Source of the DNA: Deinococcus radiophilus
GTDB lineage: Bacteria > Deinococcota > Deinococci > Deinococcales > Deinococcaceae
Reading direction: 5' to 3'
NCBI RefSeq assembly: GCF_020889625.1
Contig: NZ_CP086385.1
Span: forward strand, 1 to 25,463
DNA: 25,463 nt
The notes under the pieces are model-generated. The model was not told the DNA's origin, did no database searches, and worked only from the letters and a program-made list of their open reading frames with translations. The translations under genes were made by a program, and so were the position numbers. Every line of letters starts with the position of its first letter. Within the stretch, counting starts at the first letter, position 1. Shown here one piece after another: positions 12,595 through 19,721 of the stretch.

Positions 12595-13195
12595 CGCTGA
12601 GCACCTCCCGCGCTACAGATGCGTAGTCCACAGCCACCAGCTTGGCGTAGCGGCCCCCCACGGCTTCAATCGGAATCTGCTGCTCGGCAGCGTCCCCCAC
12701 CGCCGTACTTTTGCGGACGATGGTGTGCAGCACCGGAATATCCTGCTCGGCCAGCGTCTCGCGCAGCTCGTCGCCGCGCCCGCCTTCGTTGGCGACAATC
12801 AGCACCCGGTAATTCTTCACGTCCGCTTCAATGAGGGGCCGCAGCGTCCGCAGCAGGCCCGTGGCGCTCACCCCTTCAGGTCTGGTCGGCACAATCAGCA
12901 GGTCACTGTCGCCCGCGAGGGCCACCAGGTCGGCGGCCTGCTCGTTGCCTTTGGTGTCAATGACAACGTATTCGTAGCCTGTGAGCTGGTCGGCGCCAGC
13001 ATCCCGGAAGGGAATGGCCTCGAACTGCCAGCCGTCAAAGTCGCCCGCCCGCCAGAACACGGCGCACTGGAGTTCTTCGTCGGCGTCCAGCAGCAGCGTG
13101 CGCCCGCGCTTGCCCAGCGCCTGCGCCAGCTGCACGGCGGTGGTCGTCTTGCCCACCCCGCCTTTCATGTTGCCTATGGCGATAATCTTTGGCAT
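12587..13195 (-). CDS. parA: ParA-type partition ATPase (small, ParF-like)
   Basis: A 202-residue deviant Walker ATPase. Walker A is [14 protein letters not shown] (residues 11-24) with the signature lysine, Walker A' is LLLDADEE (about 34-41) and Walker B is VVIDTKG (about 76-82). The length and the lack of an N-terminal HTH place it with the small type Ib ParA/ParF proteins. It forms a nucleotide-dependent gradient on the nucleoid that moves plasmid copies apart. The start ATG is next to a palindrome (13194-13211) that includes the start codon, without a good Shine-Dalgarno, so expression is probably autoregulated by the ParG-like partner. Confidence 0.92.
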   Translation of the reverse strand: MPKIIAIGNMKGGVGKTTTAVQLAQALGKRGRTLLLDADEELQCAVFWRAGDFDGWQFEAIPFRDAGADQLTGYEYVVIDTKGNEQAADLVALAGDSDLLIVPTRPEGVSATGLLRTLRPLIEADVKNYRVLIVANEGGRGDELRETLAEQDIPVLHTIVRKSTAVGDAAEQQIPIEAVGGRYAKLVAVDYASVAREVLSDV

Positions 13196-13237
13196 GAAAA
13201 AATTATTTCATGGATTCATGGAAAAATCTATTCATGA
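13194..13237. repeat. Candidate parS/operator upstream of parA
   Basis: The palindrome ATGAAAAAATTATTTCAT (13194-13211) is followed by a 23-bp element TTCATGGAAAAAT-N3-TTCATGA (13215-13237). The first differs by one base from 10768-10785; the second shares 20 of 23 bases with 11534-11556. Position directly upstream of parA fits a combined centromere and operator. Confidence 0.6.
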
Positions 13238-13267
13238 TTGGCTCTCCCCTTACCTCTGGCCCACTTT

Positions 13268-13298
13268 TTGCGCTCCAGCGCCCCGAACCCGCTACCCT
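13268..13298 (+). promoter_or_regulatory. Candidate promoter of the defence-like operon
   Basis: TTGCGC (13268-13273), 19 bases, TACCCT (13293-13298), then an ACCCTGTAAGGGT inverted repeat at 13294-13306. It closely resembles the element at 5722-5752 (shared TTGCGCTCC, same spacing, CTAC before the -10). Confidence 0.4.
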
Positions 13299-13345
13299 GT
13301 AAGGGTTTATTCCTTACCTTCAACCGACCAAAGGAGTGTTTGCCC

Positions 13346-16300
13346 TTGCTGCAACTTGATGACCTGCGCCGCCTGCGTTCCGCTGCCCAGTTGGCCGACG
13401 TATACCACCTGCTCGGCTACCCTGCCGATACCGAGGCCCCTGACTTCGCCCCGGCAGACATCGGCCTGGAAGGAGCCGCCGCCGGGGACGTGAGCCGCGT
13501 GTGGATGTTGGCTGACATGGACCAGTTGCAGCACGTTCACTTTGAGGTGCGTGACCTGCACGCCGCCACGCTGCGCCGCGTGACCGAGCAGTTCCTTAAG
13601 CGTCCTGGCGAGTACCTGCTCACCTTTGCCACACCCGCCTTCGACCGCTTGGTGTTTGTCAAGCCGCGCCGTGAGCGCAGCGCCGACGCGGAGGCGACCA
13701 CCCCCAAGCCAAGCAGCGGTCTCAAGCTGGGCAAGTTGAGTATCCAGCCTTCGCGCCCTACACAGCACGACCTCTCGGTGCTGCGGGAAATTGCGGTGGG
13801 TGGCACCAGTCCCGACCCTAGCGCGGCCCACCTGAAGCAAATCACCGCCTTCAACGTGGAGCGCGTCACCCGCCGTTTCTTCGAGGAATACAAGCGGCTG
13901 TTTGACCATGTGCGGGCCACCATCGCCGCCGAGAACCCAGGCGCACGCATCGGCCCCCATAAGCGCAACCTGACGGGCGATAGCCAAAGCCTCCACGCGT
14001 TTACCCAGCGGCTGCTGGGACGCATCATCTTCCTGTACTTCATTCAGAAAAAAGGCTGGCTGGACGGCAATCAGGACTTCTTGCCCGACCTGTACCGCCG
14101 CGCCACCGAGCACCCCGGCGCGAACTTTTACCGTGACGCCTTAGAGCCGCTGTTTTTTGAAGTGCTGAATACCGAGCGCGGCGGCCAGGACAGCCCCTTT
14201 GGCAGCGTCCCTTACCTCAACGGCAGCCTCTTCGAGCGCGAGTACCCGCTGACCACCGTGCTCAACTTGCCTAACAGCCTCTTTGACCCCAAAGCTACGG
14301 GCAGCATCCTGAACGTGCTGGGCGGGTACAACTTCACCGTTAGCGAGAGCAGCTCGCTGGAGCAGGAAATCAGCCTGGACCCCGAAATGCTGGGCAAGGT
14401 CTTTGAGAACATGATGGAAGAAGAAGAAGCGGCCCAGAGCGGCACCTTCTACACGCCGCGCTCCATCGTGCAGTTCATGGCGGAGGAGACACTCACTCGC
14501 TACCTGAGCGACCACACAGGGATTTCCCAAGACCGCCTCTTGCCGCTCACCGCCGACGACAGCGACCCGCACGACCTCACCCTGGCCGAAGCGGGCCAGA
14601 TTATCCAAGCGCTAGAAGGGGTGCGCGTGCTGGACCCCGCCGTGGGCACCGCGTCCATGCTGGTGGGCTTCCTGAACGCCATGATTCGCGTGCGCCGCAG
14701 CGCCGAGGCCAAGCGCGGTATTCACGCCGCCGAAGGCAGCCCTGCGCTGGCCCAGTGGAAGCGCCAGTACATCCAGCACAGCTTGTACGGGGTGGACATC
14801 AAGCACGAGGCCATTGAAATCGCTCGCTTGCGCCTGTGGCTCTCGCTGGTGGTAGACGCGCAGGAAAGCGAGCCGCTGCCCAACCTCGACTACAAACTGA
14901 TGGCGGGCGACGGCCTGCTGGAGACCGTAGACGGTGCCCCCTTTATCCGCGTAGAGCAGGCGGTGGTGGGCGACGAAGCCGCGATTGCCGACAAGGCCAG
15001 AGCGATTGAAGCCAAGCACGAGGAATTCTTTGGCGAGCAGCGCCCCGAGCAGCGCCGCGTCCTGAGAGCCGAGATTCAAGCGCTGGAGCGGGAGCTGTTC
15101 AAAGCCGACGTGGACTACCGAATTAAAGGTCTGGACAGTCAGATAAGGCTTCTTGACCGCCAGATTGCCGACCCCCACCAGGCCGAGCGCACGCGCGGCA
15201 CCCTCACCAAGCGCCGCACCGCCCTGGCCGACAACATGGGCCGCCTGATAGACCAGAAGGTCAAGGTCTGGGACGAGCAAGAACCGCTGCCCTTCTTCCT
15301 GCACAATGTCCACTTTGCCGAGGTGATGCGCCACGAGAACCGGAGCGGCAACGGCGGTTTTGACATCGTGATAGGCAACCCGCCGTATGTGAGCATCGGC
15401 AACATGAAGGCCACCTACAAAGCCGCGTTGAAACAGGCTTTTCCAGATGTAGAGTCAGGCCGTGCCGACCTATATGTCTACTTTTACCAGAAGGGCCTGA
15501 ACCTGCTGCGCGAAGGCGGTCGGCTGGCTTACATCACCCCTAATAGATTCATGAAAATTGATTATGGTGAAGGCATAAGGAAAGTGATAGCCGATAAGGC
15601 AACTGTAGAGATTGTAGTTGATTTTGGCCATATTAAAGTTTTTGATGCACATACATTCCCGGCGATAGTTGTTCTGAGAAAAGGAGAGGTAAAGACGGGT
15701 CATGTGAGCATAATCTCTGAACAATCCCTAAGAAGACAAATAAACAGAGGCGCTGGCGGCGAAATTCCTCTATATGTGATTCGGGAAGCATTGCAAAATT
15801 TCCATATCAGTTCTAGAGGCCTGATTGAAGAAATTGATGTCAAGTTCGTTGGAAAAGAAAAATGGATGATTGAAGATGCAAGATTATTGAATGTACTTAG
15901 CAAGATGATGGCGCGGGGTAAACCTCTATCGGAAATCGTGTCAAACAAAATCCTTAGTGGAATTAAAACGGGACTGAACGAAGCTTTTATTATTGATAAA
16001 GAGACGCGGGACATGATTATTAAAAACAATCCCCAATCCGAAATGTATGTCAAGCCGTTTTTGAGAGGCAGAGATATTTCCAGGTGGTCGTCTAAGGAGG
16101 CGAATTTTTACTTAATTGTCTTTCCAACTAGTCACGACGAGACATATAAGAACTCATGGTCTAGTTTGGAGTCAAAAGCCGCTGAAAAGGTTTTTTCTGA
16201 AGAGCATCCCCAAATATACGAGATACTCAGTCTACACAGGGAAAAACTTATAAAGAGAGGCGATAAGGGCAAATTCTGGTGGGAGCTAAGGCCGTGCTCA

Positions 16301-16732
16301 TATTATGATAGTTTTACTAAGCCAAGAATAAGTTGGGGTAAGTATGGTTCATCTCCAAGATTTTTCTACGATATTGACTCGAGGTTATATGTCAATACCG
16401 TGTATTTCTTGAATACTGATAAGAAGTGGATTCTATCCATGTTAAACTCTAATTTATTCTTAGTTTATTACAGAGTATTTTTTAATATAGTGAATACGGG
16501 ATTTATAGAATTTATTGGTCAGTCAGTTGAGCGGCTGCCATTTATTACACCTACGCCAGAGCAGGCGCGGCGGCTGGAGGGCTTTACCGACGACTCGCGG
16601 CTAGATGAGCTGAACGCGCTGGTGTACGAGCTGTACGGCCTGAACGCGGGCGAGATTGCGCTGGTGGAGGAGCTGACGGCGGGGGCGTATGGCGGGGCTG
16701 GGGCTGAAGCAGCGAGCGAGCGAGAGGACTAA
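13346..16732 (+). CDS. Large Eco57I-like adenine-N6 DNA methyltransferase
   Basis: About 1128 residues from TTG 13346, nine bases after AAAGGAG; the open frame extends back to 13238 but without ribosome site. SAM-binding motif I is LDPAVGTASML (about residue 429) and the catalytic motif IV is IGNPPYVS (about 678), marking an N6-adenine methyltransferase of the Eco57I/PglX type. An N-terminal region (1-140) of unknown fold precedes a helical part with RLLGRIIFLYFIQKKGWLD. A charged coiled-coil-like insertion (about 555-620) lies between motifs I and IV. The target-recognition part (about 733-1068; 15541-16550) is strikingly AT-rich compared with the rest, as if exchanged by recombination. It leads an operon with DUF262, RelA/SpoT-like and helicase genes. 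A nuclease domain was not recognised here, so cleavage may come from partners. Confidence 0.82.
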   Translation: MLQLDDLRRLRSAAQLADVYHLLGYPADTEAPDFAPADIGLEGAAAGDVSRVWMLADMDQLQHVHFEVRDLHAATLRRVTEQFLKRPGEYLLTFATPAFDRLVFVKPRRERSADAEATTPKPSSGLKLGKLSIQPSRPTQHDLSVLREIAVGGTSPDPSAAHLKQITAFNVERVTRRFFEEYKRLFDHVRATIAAENPGARIGPHKRNLTGDSQSLHAFTQRLLGRIIFLYFIQKKGWLDGNQDFLPDLYRRATEHPGANFYRDALEPLFFEVLNTERGGQDSPFGSVPYLNGSLFEREYPLTTVLNLPNSLFDPKATGSILNVLGGYNFTVSESSSLEQEISLDPEMLGKVFENMMEEEEAAQSGTFYTPRSIVQFMAEETLTRYLSDHTGISQDRLLPLTADDSDPHDLTLAEAGQIIQALEGVRVLDPAVGTASMLVGFLNAMIRVRRSAEAKRGIHAAEGSPALAQWKRQYIQHSLYGVDIKHEAIEIARLRLWLSLVVDAQESEPLPNLDYKLMAGDGLLETVDGAPFIRVEQAVVGDEAAIADKARAIEAKHEEFFGEQRPEQRRVLRAEIQALERELFKADVDYRIKGLDSQIRLLDRQIADPHQAERTRGTLTKRRTALADNMGRLIDQKVKVWDEQEPLPFFLHNVHFAEVMRHENRSGNGGFDIVIGNPPYVSIGNMKATYKAALKQAFPDVESGRADLYVYFYQKGLNLLREGGRLAYITPNRFMKIDYGEGIRKVIADKATVEIVVDFGHIKVFDAHTFPAIVVLRKGEVKTGHVSIISEQSLRRQINRGAGGEIPLYVIREALQNFHISSRGLIEEIDVKFVGKEKWMIEDARLLNVLSKMMARGKPLSEIVSNKILSGIKTGLNEAFIIDKETRDMIIKNNPQSEMYVKPFLRGRDISRWSSKEANFYLIVFPTSHDETYKNSWSSLESKAAEKVFSEEHPQIYEILSLHREKLIKRGDKGKFWWELRPCSYYDSFTKPRISWGKYGSSPRFFYDIDSRLYVNTVYFLNTDKKWILSMLNSNLFLVYYRVFFNIVNTGFIEFIGQSVERLPFITPTPEQARRLEGFTDDSRLDELNALVYELYGLNAGEIALVEELTAGAYGGAGAEAASERED

Positions 16733-16735
16733 GCG

Positions 16736-18610
16736 ATGACCCAAGCACAAGACCAGGCCCGCAGCGAGAGCCTTAAGCAGTTGGTGGCGCAGCTTGAAGC
16801 CGAGCCGCCCGTGGTACTGCTGCCCGAATTTCAGCGCGATTTTGTCTGGGAGATGGAGCAGACCTATGCGCTGTTTGACAGCCTGATTCGCGGCATCTTC
16901 GTAGGCAGCGTGATTTACGGCAAGCCGTCGTTTGAACTCAGCCTGCGCGAGGTAGACAAGCGGCCCCGCAAAGGCCCAGGCAGCCGGGCCAAAATAGGAA
17001 TCAAGCATTACACCGAAGAGGAAATGAAGCACGCCAGCCAGCAAGATGGGCTGAAAATCCTGCTGGACGGCCAGCAGCGCACGACCAGCCTGTACCGCGC
17101 TCTTAGAGGCATTGACAAGGTGTACTACGTGGTGCAGCCCGGTGCGGTGGACCTCAAGGCAGAGGAGTTCGCTCAGAAATCACTCGAAGACCTGATGCAT
17201 GACGACAATGATGATTTTGACGGCATTCAGGGTTCGGATTCGGCTGAGGTGATTTGTGTGCCGCTGGATTATGCCTTCGAATACATGCTAACCGTGCCCC
17301 GTGAGCGCGACGTTGAAAAGTTTTTCCGTGAGCAAACTGAGCGCGGTAAAGCGTTGGCCGCTGCTGAGGATCAGGCCGCGCTGAATGCAGCCTTTGAAGT
17401 GTTTTTGCAGGTGCTGTCCAAGCTCAAGACCATGTACGAGCAGCAGCAGCTTCTCAGCTATTACCTGCTGGATATGGAACTGGAAAAGTTCACGACGTTT
17501 TTCGAGCGCAGCAACAGCAAGGGCATTCAGCTCAACTTCACTGACGTCCTGGCAGCCAAAGTGTTTGGCAAGTTCAATCTTCGTCAGCAGTTCGATAAAT
17601 TTGCCGATACCAACCCAGACATTTCAGTCAACCGCGAACTCATGGTGCGGGCCATTGCGCTGATGACAGGCCGCTTTGACAAGATTGAAAAGGGGCAACT
17701 GCTCAAGCGACTCACGGCAGACGATTTTGTCGAGCACTGGGATGAGATGACAGGACTGCTCAAGCAGACGCTGGAATACCTGCACAACCAGAAACTACTG
17801 GTGGCGATACGCTGGCTGCCCTACGACAACATGTTGTTGCCCCTGATGATGTTCTTTAAGGAGTTGAACCGGCAGGGGGATACCAGTCCTTCGCAGCAGC
17901 AGTGGGACTTCCTGCAATGGTGGTACTGGGCCGTGATTTTCTCGGAGCGTTACACTGCCGCCACCAACGAAAAGATTGTGCAGGACAGCCGCGTGTTGCA
18001 GCGGGTGGCGCGCAATGAGCCGCTGGACGCGAAGGCCTTTGCCCGTTTCCGTCCCACTCTGGAAGTGGACGACCTGCTGACCTACACCCGGTCTTCGTCC
18101 GCCGTGTACCGAGGGGTCTTCAACCTGATTCATTTCATGGGCGGGGGGCTGAAGGACTGGCACAGCAACGCCAACCTGGCAACGGGCACACTGGGAGTGA
18201 GGAATCTTCACGACCATCACTACTTCCCGAAAAACTTCCTGAAGAGGTCTGCTGACCAGCAGGATGTTGAAAATGCTGAGGCCATCATGGATTCGGTGCT
18301 CAACCGCGTGCTGATGCCCAAGGATGCCAACTGGGTTGCAACAGACAAGGCTCCGCATGAGTACCTCAGAGAATTCCTGGAAGGCACCCCAAAATGGAAA
18401 GCCAACCCGAAACTGCGCGAGAGTATGCAAAGTCACTTGGTGCCCGAATCCTTGCTGGATGACCCGCAGCAAAGTAACAGGGTAGAAGAAACCCTGCGCG
18501 AGCGCGGGCGGCTGATTATCGCCCTCATCAAAGCTCAGACGGTAGATGTGGAGGATGACATACGGGCAGCCCACATTCCCACTGGAAGCAGAGATGTTGC
18601 AACGCCGTAA
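16736..18610 (+). CDS. DUF262-HNH protein, GmrSD-like
   Basis: A 624-residue protein with two recognisable ends. The N-terminal DUF262 (ParB/Srx-like) domain shows LPEFQRDFVWEMEQ (about residues 29-42), IRGIFVGSVIY and the hallmark DGQQRTTSLYRAL (about 112-124). The C-terminal domain contains HDHHYFPKNFL (H492-H495), then VLNRVLMPKDANW, the pattern of HNH/His-Me finger nucleases linked to DUF262 (DUF1524-like). In GmrSD-type restriction enzymes DUF262 uses nucleotides to direct the HNH domain to modified DNA, so this protein could be a cleaving subunit or a modification-dependent nuclease. It starts three bases after the methyltransferase stop and overlaps the next gene by 17 bases, indicating one operon. 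Confidence 0.82.
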   Translation: MTQAQDQARSESLKQLVAQLEAEPPVVLLPEFQRDFVWEMEQTYALFDSLIRGIFVGSVIYGKPSFELSLREVDKRPRKGPGSRAKIGIKHYTEEEMKHASQQDGLKILLDGQQRTTSLYRALRGIDKVYYVVQPGAVDLKAEEFAQKSLEDLMHDDNDDFDGIQGSDSAEVICVPLDYAFEYMLTVPRERDVEKFFREQTERGKALAAAEDQAALNAAFEVFLQVLSKLKTMYEQQQLLSYYLLDMELEKFTTFFERSNSKGIQLNFTDVLAAKVFGKFNLRQQFDKFADTNPDISVNRELMVRAIALMTGRFDKIEKGQLLKRLTADDFVEHWDEMTGLLKQTLEYLHNQKLLVAIRWLPYDNMLLPLMMFFKELNRQGDTSPSQQQWDFLQWWYWAVIFSERYTAATNEKIVQDSRVLQRVARNEPLDAKAFARFRPTLEVDDLLTYTRSSSAVYRGVFNLIHFMGGGLKDWHSNANLATGTLGVRNLHDHHYFPKNFLKRSADQQDVENAEAIMDSVLNRVLMPKDANWVATDKAPHEYLREFLEGTPKWKANPKLRESMQSHLVPESLLDDPQQSNRVEETLRERGRLIIALIKAQTVDVEDDIRAAHIPTGSRDVATP

Positions 18611-19346
18611 GCCATCTGAATCGGAGTTCGTAGCCCAGGCCCGCGACGCGCAGCTCTCGGAGCGCTGCATTCACCTGAGCGCCGCCTTGCGGGAGCGGCA
18701 CCCTACCGATGCCAGTGCGGTTGAGCAGCCGAGGAGCGACCTGCTTCAGGTGTACACCCAGGCGCGGGGGCTGGCGGGGAGCTTTGCCGAGCGGCTGGCG
18801 GCGGCCCGCTGGCCAGCGGGGGCAGTGGCGCAGGTGCGGCCCAGCGGGGTCAAGCGGCTGGACCGCATGGTCGAAAAGTACCTTTACAGCAAGCGGGCGC
18901 TGGTGGTGCCGCTGGATATGCTGGGGGCCAAAGTGGTGGTGGACTCGGTGTGGGATATGTACGACGTGGCCTCACAGGTGCAGTCAGTCTTTCCGGTCGT
19001 GGGTTACCGCGACCGTGTGGTGCGCCCGCAGAGCAGCGGTTACCGTGACCTTCAGTTTGTGGTGAATGCAGGCACAGAAGCGCAACCTCACTACGCCGAA
19101 CTCAAGGTGATGCACCGCCTGATAGACGAGCTGGACGGCTACGAGCACAAGCTCTACGAGATTCGCCGCGAGCTGCAAGCCAAGGAGACCGAGCGGCAAA
19201 CGGAGCAGCAGGCGACTTCTGAAGAATTGTTTGGCCGGGCACTACTCTCGCCAATTGAGCAACTGGTACTAGACACGCTAGAGACAGCGAGTGCAGACTT
19301 GTTTGACCGGGCGTGGCAAATGATTCTGGAAGCCGAGCATGGCTAG
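18594..19346 (+). CDS. RelA/SpoT-fold protein in the defence-like operon
   Basis: About 250 residues from ATG 18594 (GGAAGCAGAG before it), overlapping the DUF262 gene. The middle matches the RelA/SpoT nucleotidyltransferase fold. VKRLDRMVEKYL (86-97) corresponds to the ATP-binding loop, PLDMLGAKVVV (D108) to the metal-binding strand, VVRPQSSGYRDLQF (Y150) to the GY-x-S-x-H region, and AELKVMH (E169) to the V-E-I-Q strand. Acidic residues D108 and E169 are kept, but the usual His after GYR is Gln (Q154) and the basic R-x-K loop is altered. It may make or transfer a nucleotide pyrophosphate group (alarmone or toxSAS-like tRNA modification), or bind nucleotides without catalysis. No HD hydrolase is seen. 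An association with restriction genes is unusual. Confidence 0.65.
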   Translation: MLQRRKPSESEFVAQARDAQLSERCIHLSAALRERHPTDASAVEQPRSDLLQVYTQARGLAGSFAERLAAARWPAGAVAQVRPSGVKRLDRMVEKYLYSKRALVVPLDMLGAKVVVDSVWDMYDVASQVQSVFPVVGYRDRVVRPQSSGYRDLQFVVNAGTEAQPHYAELKVMHRLIDELDGYEHKLYEIRRELQAKETERQTEQQATSEELFGRALLSPIEQLVLDTLETASADLFDRAWQMILEAEHG

Positions 19347-19385
19347 GTCGCTTGCCCCAAATCAGCCCAGCAAGGGAGGCACGAG

Positions 19386-19646
19386 ATGACCGCCATCAAG
19401 GAAGCGACTGGCCCAGCGGCCCAGGAAACCGAAGTCAGGTATTACCTGGTAGGCCGCGTTCCCGTCAAGTTGCAGGAGCGCCCCGACGGTGTAGCGCTGG
19501 TGGCGTACAACCCCTTGCTGGGCGGCTTCGTCTCGGATGCCCGCTATTACTCGGCCATCAAGCGCCACGAGGGCGACGAAGACGGCATCGAGCGTATTGA
19601 CGAAGACCGTTTTACCGCGCAGGTCGCGGCGCTGGGCGGCCAATAG
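19386..19646 (+). CDS. Small hypothetical protein within the operon
   Basis: An 86-residue protein I do not recognise. It is compact and probably mostly beta: VRYYLVGRVPVKLQERP, GVALVAYNPLLGGFV, then DARYYSAIKRHEGDEDGIER and DEDRFTAQVAAL. There is no signal peptide or membrane segment. GGGAGGC lies about six bases before the ATG, a strong ribosome site. It follows the RelA/SpoT-like gene by 39 bases and is followed by a hairpin and the helicase gene, so it is probably co-expressed. In a RelA-type toxin pair the small neighbour can be the antidote, but nothing in this sequence proves that. Confidence 0.65.
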   Translation: MTAIKEATGPAAQETEVRYYLVGRVPVKLQERPDGVALVAYNPLLGGFVSDARYYSAIKRHEGDEDGIERIDEDRFTAQVAALGGQ

Positions 19647-19663
19647 GGGCCGCAAACGCCCCT
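19645..19663 (+). other. Hairpin between the small gene and the helicase gene
   Basis: AGGGGC (19645-19650) and GCCCCT (19658-19663) pair around seven bases, overlapping the TAG stop. Without a T-run it is at most a partial terminator or an RNA processing/stability element that separates expression levels inside the operon. Confidence 0.4.
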
Positions 19664-19721
19664 GTAACTTCCGGGCGAAAAAGTGCATGTAGGGCAGCCC
19701 AGGGTCAGGCATGATAGAAGG

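Noticed and set aside
13238..13345. Upstream extension of the methyltransferase to 13238
   Set aside because: It would begin inside the par-like repeat, includes the candidate promoter and has no ribosome site; AAAGGAG supports 13346.
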